DNA of 64,000 nucleotides from Chitinophagaceae bacterium (GCA_016708765.1 JADJFD010000004.1:124001-188000); one strand, 5' to 3'; positions 18,064 through 26,735 are shown, counted from the first letter of the stretch. A program made the numbers and translations. Notes: generated by a model not told the origin, from the letters alone.

Positions 18064-18187
18064 AACTACTTATATTCTAATTCATGAATATCAACGTCCC
18101 TTGTATCCTAAAGTAAATGAGTTGCTAGAGCTATACTATAAGCCGGTTTTACTTACAAATTCCTTAATCCTTTTCAAAAAAGAATGA
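18061..18187 (+). pseudogene. Out-of-frame C-terminus of the GT39-like gene
   Basis: With one A removed from the A6 run, translation continues as LKNKTTYILIHEYQRPLYP and then NELLELYYKPVLLTN, ending SLILFKKE at the TGA 18185-18187. This is a coherent periplasmic C-terminal domain in amphipathic pattern, and the corrected total of 482 residues is exact in frame. It should be joined to the 16738-18063 entry. It also explains the CAACGTCCC string at 18094-18102, which otherwise looks like a REP fragment. Confidence 0.7.
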
Positions 18188-18272
18188 ATGTCTGACAATA
18201 GAACTAGTCAATGACTCTTGCTTTGTATATAAAGTATTAATAAAAAAGCAACACATTGAAAGTAAATTTTTA

Positions 18273-18328
18273 TGACTGTGAATACAGCTGCAAGATTTTT
18301 TTATTATTAACTACTGCTTGCCAAGACA
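18273..18328. repeat. Interspersed repeat R1, copy a
   Basis: A 56-nt stretch sharing 46 of 56 positions with copy b at 19919-19974. The most conserved part is the A/T-rich core and ACTACTGCT that follows. It lies in the 18188-18401 non-coding gap, where I see nothing else supported. Confidence 0.6.
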
Positions 18329-18401
18329 GCTTTTCCAAATTATTTCGGTATTGCTTAAGAAATTTTTACTGATAAAAATTCAAAGGTAATAAAGCACTAT
18401 T

Positions 18402-19211
18402 CTAGTATATTCTCTTTAGTAACAATTTGCCTTTTACGATACTAAAGACTAACTCTTTTTCATTTTTGGTACGGTTACACTTAATTTTTAAGCTAATCCG
18501 TTTTTCTTCTGATTTCAAGTACCGCACTTCAATATCGTTAGGGTCTGTAATATATCCGCCCAAATCATCCATAACTGCATTGCAATATATTTTATCCTTA
18601 GGAATAGCGGGGTTACAAGGCGCCATTCCAGATTTGCGATTTAGCGTATCTATACCAGTGTATAAAACTTTTCTACAAAAACTATCGATCTTAGAATTAT
18701 TTGCAAGGCGTATCAGCAATTTTGTCTCATTCATCACCATTGGAGCGGTAACAGCATTCTTATCAAATAAAATAGGAAGCATGTCTTTGTTACTATAATT
18801 ACGACCCACCGTCTTACTGTTTTTAGTAAAGCTATTTTCTACATCGCCAATATCTAAGATTAAACTTTTCCCTTTTTCCAGGTATAACACCACATCATCC
18901 CATTGAGCACCATCTGTTGTTTTATAAATTACCAGTAACACTCTTTTGTTGGTACCCAGAACATCTATAGAATATACATCGGTAACAACAGCCGCACCCA
19001 AAATAATTCCACTTTTTTGGATATTGTCCATTGCCTTTTTAAACTTTTTTTCGACCAGAGCTTTCTCAGCAGGAAGCTGGCTTACCAAAAAATCTGGCAG
19101 ACTCTTGTTCCAAACCCAAAGAAGATAGCTCCTTGCTAATTCTTTGTCATTAGAGGCTTTTGCAACACAGGTAAAGCATAAAAATGTTGCGATCAATAGT
19201 ATCTTTTGCAT
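18402..19211 (-). CDS. Exported protein of unknown function
   Basis: I do not recognise this 269-residue protein. It starts MQKILLIATFLCFTCVAKA, a clear signal peptide cleaved before SND; an ATG three codons upstream is also possible. The mature part is helical at first (ARSYLLWVWNKSLPDFLVSQLP, about 20-45) and then beta-rich, with four to five cysteines that could pair in the periplasm (CRKVLYTG, APCNPAIP, IYCNAVM, KIKCNRT). No catalytic motif is visible. It stands alone between two repeat-bearing intergenic regions. Confidence 0.6.
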   Translation of the reverse strand: MQKILLIATFLCFTCVAKASNDKELARSYLLWVWNKSLPDFLVSQLPAEKALVEKKFKKAMDNIQKSGIILGAAVVTDVYSIDVLGTNKRVLLVIYKTTDGAQWDDVVLYLEKGKSLILDIGDVENSFTKNSKTVGRNYSNKDMLPILFDKNAVTAPMVMNETKLLIRLANNSKIDSFCRKVLYTGIDTLNRKSGMAPCNPAIPKDKIYCNAVMDDLGGYITDPNDIEVRYLKSEEKRISLKIKCNRTKNEKELVFSIVKGKLLLKRIY

Positions 19212-19319
19212 AGTGTACAACTTTAGACAAAATATAGTAAGTAAGAATTGGCAAAATACCCAGTTGAAGGTATTTTTTATGAATTTCTATGGCAAAGAAT
19301 GAAATCGAATGGCTATATA

Positions 19320-19405
19320 CTCAGGCTAAAGCCCATGTGAAATTTTTCCTAACCCCAGTCTTAAGACCGGGGTTAGAAACTTCATTAACGCTGGACTTTA
19401 GTGAG
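19320..19405. repeat. MITE-like nested inverted repeat
   Basis: An outer imperfect inverted repeat (CTCAGGCTAAAGCCCA at 19320-19335 against TGGACTTTAGTGAG at 19392-19405) encloses a strong inner palindrome at 19349-19376 (CTAACCCC, GTCTTAAGAC, GGGGTTAG, one mismatch pair). It fills the gap between two minus-strand genes and could also act as a terminator. The nested design without coding sequence suggests a small non-autonomous mobile element. Confidence 0.6.
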
Positions 19406-19421
19406 GCATAAAAACCTTTTA

Positions 19422-19694
19422 TCACTCACCTTTCACTTCTGTCCAAACAAATTCTTCTATTTCATCAAACAGACTTCTTTCTCTTTTAATGCCTTCGTTT
19501 TGCTCTTCATATTTGTTAGTAAGACTAAGTGCAAGTTCATACATTTCTTCGGTAGCAGTTCTATCTATCATTTCGGCAAAGCTCTTCGGTTGTTTTGTTT
19601 CATCAAGTCCTCGTATATAGCAGAGCACTTCTACCACTTCAAAATGTGTTTTTTGCCAGGAACTGAATCCGTTAGGAAAAGCAGGTGTTGTCAT
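19422..19694 (-). CDS. Small protein of unknown function
   Basis: A 90-residue cytoplasmic protein that I cannot assign. The start at 19694 (MTTPAFPNGFSSWQKTHF) is chosen because the in-frame extension to 19790 would run into repeat sequence. It is strongly helical and acidic, with FEVVEVLCYIRG, DRTATEEMYELALSLTNKYEEQ and SLFDEIEEFVW. This looks like a small helical bundle. There is no signal or membrane segment. It is flanked by palindromic repeats on both sides. Confidence 0.55.
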   Translation of the reverse strand: MTTPAFPNGFSSWQKTHFEVVEVLCYIRGLDETKQPKSFAEMIDRTATEEMYELALSLTNKYEEQNEGIKRERSLFDEIEEFVWTEVKGE

Positions 19695-19843
19695 AATTGC
19701 AAGTTTCGTTATCGTTAAAATTAAGAAGTATTTGTGAGAGATTTGTAGCCCGGCTTTTGTTCCCTGAGCATCGTCCCTTGCGTCGCACACTTGTACTGCA
19801 TATCGCTATTCAGCTTTTAATATAAGAAAGTTTCTGCTATTGC

Positions 19844-19901
19844 AACCCTACTGGAGTTTTCATCTTTCATAAATTTTTTAATAATAAACTCCCGGAGGGT
19901 T
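19844..19901. repeat. Short inverted-repeat element
   Basis: AACCCTACTGGAGTTT (19844-19859) and AAACTCCCGGAGGGTT (19886-19901) are inverted copies matching at 14 of 16 positions, separated by 26 AT-rich bases. They form a hairpin-like element inside the non-coding block 19695-19984. Confidence 0.6.
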
Positions 19902-19918
19902 TACCGCAGCCTTTTATA

Positions 19919-19974
19919 TGACGGCGAGTCCGACCGCAAGATTCTTTTATTATTAACTACTGCTGGCCGAGACA
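19919..19974. repeat. Interspersed repeat R1, copy b
   Basis: The partner of the repeat at 18273-18328. The bases just after it (GAGACATCGCCTGGGAA, 19970-19986) resemble the right arm of the REP hairpin at 38561, so R1 may be a diverged or composite REP unit. It abuts the truncated gene that follows. Confidence 0.55.
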
Positions 19975-19984
19975 TCGCCTGGGA

Positions 19985-20535
19985 AGGTTTAGTGTTAGAG
20001 ACTCAGAAAGGAATAAAGCTTTTATAAAAATAAATTCAATTATACATAGAACCAACATAAACTTCGATAGAAAACAAGGCTCATTTATTGAAATCAATTA
20101 CACATTTTATGTTTTTAATTGGAGTCCGTTTCAAAATGAACTTGACCTACAGATTAGAATTATTCTTGAAGATGGGGTTTTTCAAAACAAAAACAGTTTG
20201 CCTAGTATTAATACTCGATATGACCCGCAAGGTTCAGAATTTTCAGGTAAAGTAAGGTCTATACTTTCTTATGGAGAACCTTATGAACAATTAGAAATTG
20301 TTTTTTATCATATAAATGACAGCATAAATATTAAAAACAACAGAATTGCTTTAACATTTGGGGGTAAATTCTCGTCAACAAAATTTTGTGCTTATGAACT
20401 AAACCTAAACAGCTTTCTTGAAGAAAAAAACTAAATATTTGTACCGTTCGATATAAAAATAAATTTTTCAAGGATTTACAAGATGAAAATAATATTGACA
20501 AATATGATATTCTAGATAAATTAAATCTCATTTGA
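19985..20535 (+). pseudogene. 5'-truncated, frameshifted gene remnant
   Basis: A long frame without any ATG runs through IKINSIIHRTN, GSFIEINYTFYVFNW, LDLQIRIILEDGVF and SGKVRSILSYG to a stop at 20434. After it, coherent protein-like text continues in other frames: KYLYRSI, then KNKFFKDLQDENNIDKYDIL and DKLNLI to TGA at 20533-20535. At least two frame changes, one at an A7 run (20424-20430), are needed. The 5' end coincides with repeat R1 copy b. A TTG at 20198 could start a 78-residue product, but it is internal. I read this as a decayed gene whose front was removed, probably by a repeat-linked rearrangement. The family is not recognised. Confidence 0.5.
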
Positions 20536-20577
20536 CGATGAAGAATAAAGCTGAATAGAATTACCGAACGATGAAAA

Positions 20578-20618
20578 GTGCGACGCAACAGACGATGATA
20601 GTAGTACTACTGCTGGGC
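20578..20618. repeat. Interspersed repeat R2, copy a
   Basis: A 41-nt stretch beginning GTGCGACGCAAC and ending ACTACTGCTGGGC that matches the sequence at 41429-41468 at about 30 of 41 positions. It sits just 3' of the pseudogene and 10 bp before the clpB terminator. Confidence 0.5.
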
Positions 20619-20627
20619 TAATAAAAA

Positions 20628-20657
20628 AATAGCCCACAGTTTAAACTGTGGGCTATT
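20628..20657 (-). terminator. clpB terminator
   Basis: AATAGCCCACAGTTT and AAACTGTGGGCTATT form a perfect 30-nt palindrome. Read on the minus strand it is followed by seven T. It lies 20 bp after the clpB stop. Confidence 0.9.
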
Positions 20658-20676
20658 TCAATCTCACAAATCCTTT

Positions 20677-23301
20677 TTATTTTTTCTTCCCATTCTTTTC
20701 CAACTCAGGTACTTCGTTTCGGAATACAACGGTGTTGTCAAATACATCTATCAGCACCGGAATTGTTTTATCTATATCACCTGCCAATATTCTTTTCGAT
20801 AACTGATTGACGATTTCCTTTTGTATCAGACGCTTTAATGGCCTTGCTCCGAGTTGCGGATCGAAACCCTGCTCGGCGAGAAAGTCGAGTGCATAATCAC
20901 TGAACTGTAATTGAATGCCGCTCTGCGCTACCAGATTTTTTAAACTTTGTAACTGTATGCTTACGATGCCTCTTATTTCTTTTTTGAGCAACGGTGTAAA
21001 CATGATGATATCATCTACCCGGTTCAAAAACTCGGGGCGGATGGTTTGCCGCAGCAATTGCATCACATCTGTTTTTGCTTTGGCAGTTACTTCGTCTACA
21101 TTATTTTCTTTTACATCTTCAAACGCATCTTGTATCAAATGACTGCCGATATTGCTCGTCATGATGATGATTGTGTTTGTAAAATTAACGACACGGCCTT
21201 TGTTGTCGGTCAATCTTCCATCATCCAGCACCTGCAATAATATATTCCACACATCAGGATGTGCTTTTTCTATTTCATCGAGCAACACAACACTGTATGG
21301 TTTTCTACGTACCGATTCTGTTAACTGTCCACCTTCATCATAACCTACATAGCCGGGAGGTGCACCAACGAGACGGCTAACGGAATGCTTTTCCTGGTAC
21401 TCACTCATGTCGATCCTCGTCATCATACCTTCATCATCGAAAAGGTATTCTGCCAATGCTTTTGCCAATTCTGTTTTACCTACACCGGTAGTACCAAGAA
21501 AAATGAATGAACCGATTGGTTTTTTAGGATCTTGCAATCCTGCACGGCTTCTTCTGATTGCATCGGCAACAGCAGTGATGGCTTCATTCTGCCCTACTAC
21601 CCTTTCATGCAAATGCTCTTCAAGCTTTAATAATTTTTCTTTATCGCTCTGCAACATTTTTGTTACGGGTATGCCGGTTGACTTTGCTACACTTTCTGCA
21701 ATGTCTTCTGCATCTACTTCTTCTTTCAGCAAACGCTTTTCGCCACTCTCTTCTATTTCTTTTGTAAGTTTTACAATTAGTTCTTCCTGCTCTTTTACTT
21801 TTCCGTAGCGTATCTCGGCCACTTTTCCATAGTCACCTTCCCGTTCTGCTTTTTCAGCTTCTTGTTTCAAGTGATCAATATCTGCTTTTGCATTCTGCAC
21901 TTTTTCTACCAGTTCTTTTTCCTGTGTCCATTTTGCTTTGTACGTATCTCTGGCTACGGAGAGGTTGGCAATTTCTGTATTGAGTTCTTTTAACTTTACT
22001 TCATCATTCTCTCTTTTGATGGCTTCCTTTTCAATTTCTAATTGACGAATCTGTCTTTCCAGTGTGTCCAGTTCTTCGGGCATGGAATTCATCTCCAAGC
22101 GAAGCTTGGCTGCACTTTCATCAATCAAATCAATTGCTTTATCGGGTAAGAAGCGATCGGTAATATAACGACTGCTTAATTCCACCGCCGCAATAATGGC
22201 TTCATCTTTTATACGAACATGGTGATGCGTTTCATATCTTTCCTTCAATCCACGAAGGATGGAGATGGCATCTTCCACACTCGGTTCATTAATCATCACT
22301 TTCTGAAAACGTCTTTCTAATGCTTTATCTTTTTCAAAGAATTTTTGATATTCGTTCAATGTAGTTGCTCCAACGGCTCTCAAATCTCCTTTGGCCAATG
22401 CTGGTTTTAAAATATTGGCAGCATCCATGGCACCTTCGCCACCACCTGCACCAACGAGTGTATGTATCTCATCAATGAACAAAATAATTTCTCCATCGCT
22501 GCCAGCCACTTCTTTTACTACTCCTTTTAATCTTTCTTCAAACTCACCTTTATATTTTGCACCGGCGATAAGCAAGCCCATATCCAATGCATAGATAATT
22601 TTACTTTTAAGGTTCTCCGGCACATCACCATTTACAATACGATGTGCAATGCCTTCGGCAATGGCTGTTTTACCAACGCCAGGCTCGCCAACCAGTATCG
22701 GGTTGTTCTTTGTCCTGCGGGAAAGTATGTGTAAGGTTCTTCTTATCTCTTCATCTCTACCAATCACAGGATCGAGTTTTCCTTGCCTTGCCAGTTCATT
22801 TAAGTTTTTTGCATATTTATTCAATGCATTGTATTCCTGCGATTGTGTTTGTGATGTTACCGTTTCGCCTTTTCGTAATTCGTTGATGGCTGTTACTAAT
22901 CCTTTTTCGGTAAGGCCTGCATCTTTCAATAGTTTGGCTGTGGAATCATTTCCTTGTACTATCGCTATCAACAAATGCTCTGGTGTTACAAACTCATCTT
23001 TGAATTGTTTGAGTGTAGCACCTGCTCTTAACACAACACTGTTTGCTTCACGGCTTATCTGCTGTGCAGGTTCGCCGGATGCCTTTGGTAATTTGCTTAT
23101 GAGTTCGTCCAGTTTTGTATCAACCAGATTAACGGTTACATTATTTTTCTTTAATAAATAATCAAGAGGCGAGTCCTGCAGCTCGAGCAACGCTTTAAGA
23201 ATATGCTCAGTCTCAATGTTTGGACTTTGTGCATTAAAGGCAAGTTGCTGCGCCTGCTGAAATGCTTCTGCGGCTTTTATGGTGAAGTTTCCTAAATTCA
23301 T
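20677..23301 (-). CDS. clpB: ATP-dependent disaggregase ClpB
   Basis: A full-length 874-residue Hsp100 chaperone. It starts MNLGNFTIKAAEAF with two Clp N-domain repeats, then AAA domain 1 with GEPGVGKT and the Walker B IILFIDEIHTL. The long middle domain is a coiled coil (charged, Glu/Lys-rich, about 410-530) that distinguishes ClpB from ClpA and ClpC. AAA domain 2 has GTTGVGKT, VLLDEIEKAHPDV and the C-terminal GARPLKR sensor-2 motif. It works with DnaK to pull apart aggregated proteins in the cytoplasm. It is transcribed alone with its own terminator. I see no CIRCE element upstream. Confidence 0.97.
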   Translation of the reverse strand: MNLGNFTIKAAEAFQQAQQLAFNAQSPNIETEHILKALLELQDSPLDYLLKKNNVTVNLVDTKLDELISKLPKASGEPAQQISREANSVVLRAGATLKQFKDEFVTPEHLLIAIVQGNDSTAKLLKDAGLTEKGLVTAINELRKGETVTSQTQSQEYNALNKYAKNLNELARQGKLDPVIGRDEEIRRTLHILSRRTKNNPILVGEPGVGKTAIAEGIAHRIVNGDVPENLKSKIIYALDMGLLIAGAKYKGEFEERLKGVVKEVAGSDGEIILFIDEIHTLVGAGGGEGAMDAANILKPALAKGDLRAVGATTLNEYQKFFEKDKALERRFQKVMINEPSVEDAISILRGLKERYETHHHVRIKDEAIIAAVELSSRYITDRFLPDKAIDLIDESAAKLRLEMNSMPEELDTLERQIRQLEIEKEAIKRENDEVKLKELNTEIANLSVARDTYKAKWTQEKELVEKVQNAKADIDHLKQEAEKAEREGDYGKVAEIRYGKVKEQEELIVKLTKEIEESGEKRLLKEEVDAEDIAESVAKSTGIPVTKMLQSDKEKLLKLEEHLHERVVGQNEAITAVADAIRRSRAGLQDPKKPIGSFIFLGTTGVGKTELAKALAEYLFDDEGMMTRIDMSEYQEKHSVSRLVGAPPGYVGYDEGGQLTESVRRKPYSVVLLDEIEKAHPDVWNILLQVLDDGRLTDNKGRVVNFTNTIIIMTSNIGSHLIQDAFEDVKENNVDEVTAKAKTDVMQLLRQTIRPEFLNRVDDIIMFTPLLKKEIRGIVSIQLQSLKNLVAQSGIQLQFSDYALDFLAEQGFDPQLGARPLKRLIQKEIVNQLSKRILAGDIDKTIPVLIDVFDNTVVFRNEVPELEKNGKKK

Positions 23302-23361
23302 ATTATAGTAATTTTATACTGTAGTCTCAAATAGTACTCCAACCACACAAATCCCGTAACA

Positions 23362-24498
23362 ATGTCATATAAAGTTAAATCATTCTGCATGAAAGTCATA
23401 CCAGTTGCTCTTTTTCTGCTATTGTTGCAGCCTGTTTATAGCCAAAACAATTGGAGTACTTTGAATAGTGAACTGGAAGCTAATCAAAAATTGTTGGGCA
23501 ATAATGTAGTAGCCATGATTTGGGATAAAGATTCATTGCTCTTTAAAAAGGAAATGGGCGGCTTTAACAGCAAAACGCAGGCACCAATTGCCAGTTGCAG
23601 TAAATGGCTGACGGCCACATTGGTAATGCAATTTGTAGATGAGGGAAAACTTTCGCTGGATGATAAAGTGGTGAAATATATTCCGGAGTTTGATAAATAT
23701 TTTAAAGGCTATATCACCATCCGCCAATGCTTGAGCCATATGACCGGCATTAAGGATGAAGAAGGCATGTTAAAAAAATTAATTAAAAGAAGAAAACTGG
23801 AATCGCTGGAAGAAGAAGTAAATGGATTTGCGGCGCAAAGTATAAGAGCTAATGCCGGAAATGATTTCTGGTACGGCAACATCGGGTTGAACATTGCAGG
23901 CCGTGTGCTAGAAGTAATTAGTAAGAAAAAGTTTGAGATACTGATTCGAACAAAACTTTTTACACCGCTGGGAATGACGAAAACAACTTTTGCAGAAGTG
24001 AATGGTGGACCAGTGAACCCTTCAGGCGGCGCTAAGTCTACTGCAGATGACTATATGAAATTTTTGATGATGCTGCTGAACAAAGGAAAATTCAATGGTG
24101 TGCAGATACTGAGCGAAAGTTCAGTGAATGAAATGAGATTAGTTCAAAACACTTTGGACCAGATTGCTTATGCACCAAAATCTGCGGAAGGCTTTAAATA
24201 TGCTTCTGGCAGTTGGGTGATTGAAGAAATGGTTTTTACACAAAGAATAGTAAATGACAAACCATTGAATAGGCCTGCAGTTCCAATGCCGCCTGGTGAT
24301 GTAACAATTAAAAAAACAGTTATCGCCAGCTCACTTGCAAGTCCCGGCTTATTCGGCACCTGGCCAATGGTAGATTTTTGTAGAGGTTATGCATATATCG
24401 TTTTTGTAAAAAACTTTTTGGGAGAAGAGAGAGCCGGAGTGCATATTGATTTAAAAAAAATAATTGATTCAACTATTCTTAATAACTGTACTAATTAA
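23362..24498 (+). CDS. Exported serine hydrolase (class C beta-lactamase fold)
   Basis: A 378-residue protein of the beta-lactamase/transpeptidase-like family (PF00144). The N-terminus contains a signal sequence; ATG 23389 (MKVIPVALFLLLLQPVYS) may be the true start, with 23362 adding nine residues. The active-site serine is in SCSK (SxxK motif), within PIASCSKWLTA, and the second motif is YGN in FWYGNIGLNIAG. The third KTG-type motif is not obvious. The family includes D-aminopeptidases, esterases and penicillin-binding proteins as well as beta-lactamases, so antibiotic resistance should not be inferred. It is divergent from clpB and 28 bp ahead of queG. Confidence 0.82.
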   Translation: MSYKVKSFCMKVIPVALFLLLLQPVYSQNNWSTLNSELEANQKLLGNNVVAMIWDKDSLLFKKEMGGFNSKTQAPIASCSKWLTATLVMQFVDEGKLSLDDKVVKYIPEFDKYFKGYITIRQCLSHMTGIKDEEGMLKKLIKRRKLESLEEEVNGFAAQSIRANAGNDFWYGNIGLNIAGRVLEVISKKKFEILIRTKLFTPLGMTKTTFAEVNGGPVNPSGGAKSTADDYMKFLMMLLNKGKFNGVQILSESSVNEMRLVQNTLDQIAYAPKSAEGFKYASGSWVIEEMVFTQRIVNDKPLNRPAVPMPPGDVTIKKTVIASSLASPGLFGTWPMVDFCRGYAYIVFVKNFLGEERAGVHIDLKKIIDSTILNNCTN

Positions 24499-24512
24499 TT
24501 TTTAATAAAGGG

Positions 24513-24520
24513 TATTTTTG
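24513..24520 (+). promoter_or_regulatory. -7 promoter box (TATTTTTG) for queG
   Basis: A perfect TAnnTTTG box ends 6 nt before the ATG at 24527, so the message would be essentially leaderless. It also suggests the TTG at 24518 inside the box is not the start codon. Confidence 0.5.
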
Positions 24521-24526
24521 AAGCTA

Positions 24527-25456
24527 ATGGCAACAACATCTCAAAATACCGAGTTTATAAAAAAATTGGCTGTTCAGCTTGGGTTTGAATATTGCGGTAT
24601 TGCTAAAGCTAAAAAACTAGATGCTGATGCCAGAAGGCTTGAAAGCTGGTTACAAAATGACATGCATGGAACGATGAGTTATATGGAGAACTATTTTGAT
24701 TTGAGAATTGATCCTGCTAAATTAGTTCCGGGTGCCAAGTCTGTAATTACGCTGATGAAAAATTATTACCCAGCAAAACAGCAGGAACTTGATACTCCAA
24801 AAATCTCAAAGTATGCCTATGGGAAAGATTATCATGAAGTGATAAGAGCCAAGCTCAACGAATTTATTGATAACATAAAAACAAAGATTGGTGATATACA
24901 TGGAAGAGGCTTTGTAGATTCTGCACCAGTGCTAGAAAGAACATGGGCACAGCGCAGTGGATTGGGCTGGATTGGTAAAAATGGAAATCTCATTACAAAA
25001 GGAAGTGGCTCCTTTTATTTTATAGCAACATTAATAACTGATCTGGAATTGGAATTTGATGATCCATTTATAAAAGATTATTGTGGCACTTGCACAAGAT
25101 GTATAGATGAATGTCCTACAGATGCTATTCTTCCCGATAAAGTAATAAATGGCAGCAAGTGTATTTCTTATTTTACAATTGAGCTAAAAGACATGCTGAT
25201 ACCTGATACAATGAAAGGGAAGTTTGACAACTGGATGTTTGGTTGTGATGTGTGCCAAGACGTATGCCCTTGGAACAGATTTAGTAAAACTACAAACGAA
25301 ACTGCATTTACTCCTATACCAGAAATTTTGAATTTATCCACCAAAGAATGGAGCGAACTAACTGAAGAAAGTTTTAAAAAAATATTTTCGGCATCTCCGC
25401 TAAAGCGAACAAAATATAGTGGTATTCAACGCAACCTAAAATTTATTGTTGAATAA
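24527..25456 (+). CDS. queG: Epoxyqueuosine reductase
   Basis: A 309-residue cytoplasmic enzyme that reduces epoxyqueuosine in tRNA to queuosine, the last step of the pathway started on tRNA by QueA. The cobalamin-binding N-terminal domain shows LGFEYCGIAKA and WLQNDMHGTMSYM, then RGFVDSAPVLERTWAQRSGL and GWIGKNGNLI. Two 4Fe-4S clusters follow: CGTCTRCIDECP and, using CDVCQDVCPWN, the second set. It lacks the C-terminal HEAT-like region of longer QueG proteins. ATG 24527 is chosen over an upstream TTG. It ends 9 bp from the convergent anmK gene. Confidence 0.93.
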   Translation: MATTSQNTEFIKKLAVQLGFEYCGIAKAKKLDADARRLESWLQNDMHGTMSYMENYFDLRIDPAKLVPGAKSVITLMKNYYPAKQQELDTPKISKYAYGKDYHEVIRAKLNEFIDNIKTKIGDIHGRGFVDSAPVLERTWAQRSGLGWIGKNGNLITKGSGSFYFIATLITDLELEFDDPFIKDYCGTCTRCIDECPTDAILPDKVINGSKCISYFTIELKDMLIPDTMKGKFDNWMFGCDVCQDVCPWNRFSKTTNETAFTPIPEILNLSTKEWSELTEESFKKIFSASPLKRTKYSGIQRNLKFIVE

Positions 25457-25465
25457 AATAATTGG

Positions 25466-26120
25466 CTAATCAGGAAAACTTATTTTTCCCATCGATACAG
25501 AAGGAATAGCTGTGCCTTGTTTTCCTAAACCGGTTCTACCTCCACTTAAACATTCATTAGCTAATACCGCAAACAACACCGCTTCTTTTGCATCGGGATT
25601 TATCTGTAATGCATCTGTCGTTTGAATTTCGATGCCGTGCAATTCATTTTTAATATGCTGCATAAGCAAAGGATTGTGCATGCCTCCGCCACTTGCATAC
25701 AAAACAAAATCCTCCTTCTCTTTAAAAACCTTTTTTATTGCTTCCACTATCGTAAGCGCAGAAAACCGATTGAGTGTTGCCATTGTATCCGGCACAGAAA
25801 CTTCGCCAATATCATGTTTATTAAGAACCGCATCAAGATAGGCAAGACTAAACAATTCCGGCCCTGTGGTTTTAGGAAAAGGTTGTTCAAAAAAAGGATG
25901 ATCTAATAAACCTGCTAATAATTTTTCATTGATTGTTCCTGTCTTTGCAATTGCTGCGTTTTCGTCAAAATATTTTCCGGGAAAATGCTTTTGCACCAAT
26001 GAATCCATAATAGTATTACCGGGTCCAGTATCGGTACTAAATACTTTTGAAGTATCCATATCCCCACTCAAAAATGTAAAGTTGGCAATGCCACCCATAT
26101 TTAATAGAATCCTATTTTCA
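25466..26120 (-). CDS. anmK: Anhydro-N-acetylmuramic acid kinase, C-terminal part (split by frameshift)
   Basis: The second half of AnmK, which phosphorylates and opens anhydro-MurNAc during cell-wall recycling. The frame opens with RILLNMGGIANFTF, has the phosphate-binding DTGPGN motif, the GGGMHNP segment and the final TDALQINPDAKEA typical of the family. On its own it would start at ATG 26098 inside the conserved NMGGIAN motif, which cannot be a natural start. It belongs with the entry 26101-26667. The junction is a T7 run at 26121-26127 on the plus strand, where one extra base restores a 400-residue enzyme. Confidence 0.85.
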
Positions 26121-26667
26121 TTTTTTTACTGAAGATTAGATAGTCGCCATACACAGCTAATGGAGCACCTTCGCCACCAGCGGAAATATGTTTTTGTCTG
26201 AAATCACTTATTGTTATTATTCCAGTTGCCACTGCCAGATGATCTCCATCACCAATTTGCAGTGTAGCGTTACCAAATTTTTGTTGTTTGTGCAAAGATG
26301 CTGGTGCATGATAAATCGTTTGCCCATGACTGGCAATTACATCAATCTCAACCTTCTTAATACCCCATTCTTTTAAACAGTCATTAATCATTTTCGCCTG
26401 TTGTAATGCAACCCATGGATTGAGCAAGCATAATTTTTCGAGATCAACTTCTTTGATTGAAAAAACAGATTTGATTTCTTTTTTAAAATCATCGTTATAG
26501 GGCACTGTCTTAAAATGTTCTACCGTAATTGCTGTATCCATTCCATTGCCGATAAAACCACATACAGCTATATCAAGCCCATCAACAGATGTGCCGCTCA
26601 TTAATCCAATAATGCGTCGATAATCTTTTCCGGCAATAGAATAAAGTTTTTCAATGTGTGCATGCAT
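26101..26667 (-). CDS. anmK: Anhydro-N-acetylmuramic acid kinase, N-terminal part (split by frameshift)
   Basis: The first half of AnmK. RRIIGLMSGTSVDGLDIAV holds the N-terminal ATP-binding loop, followed by DVIASHGQTIYH with the catalytic region, LQIGDGDHLA and AGGEGAPLAVYGDYL. After FSKK the present frame gives a short foreign tail (MKIGFY), while adding one A gives KKNENRILLNMGGIAN, a seamless junction to the C-terminal part. Start ATG 26667 is followed by a normal family N-terminus. If the break is real in the organism, the kinase would be inactive, because both halves supply the active-site cleft. Confidence 0.85.
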   Translation of the reverse strand: MHAHIEKLYSIAGKDYRRIIGLMSGTSVDGLDIAVCGFIGNGMDTAITVEHFKTVPYNDDFKKEIKSVFSIKEVDLEKLCLLNPWVALQQAKMINDCLKEWGIKKVEIDVIASHGQTIYHAPASLHKQQKFGNATLQIGDGDHLAVATGIITISDFRQKHISAGGEGAPLAVYGDYLIFSKKMKIGFY

Positions 26668-26685
26668 AAGATAAAAGTATAAAAG

Positions 26686-26712
26686 AAAAGGCTACTTTGA
26701 AAGTAGCCTTTT
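26686..26712 (-). terminator. Terminator of the susC-susD operon
   Basis: AAAAGGCTACTTT and AAAGTAGCCTTTT form a near-perfect hairpin 24 bp after the susD stop, between susD and anmK. On the minus strand it is followed by T-rich sequence. Confidence 0.85.
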
Positions 26713-26735
26713 AAAAATATTACATTTCTTCAAGA

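Noticed and set aside
18094..18102. CAACGTCCC looked like a REP arm
   Set aside because: It is part of the natural C-terminus of the GT39-like gene once the A6 run is corrected, and no matching second arm follows.
20198..20434. A 78-residue gene starting at TTG
   Set aside because: The same frame continues far upstream without a start codon and reads as protein, so the TTG is internal to a truncated gene.
23362..24498. A beta-lactamase resistance gene
   Set aside because: The SxxK and YxN motifs define a broad serine-hydrolase family, and a clear KTG motif was not found. The same caution applies to the metallo-hydrolase at 37649.
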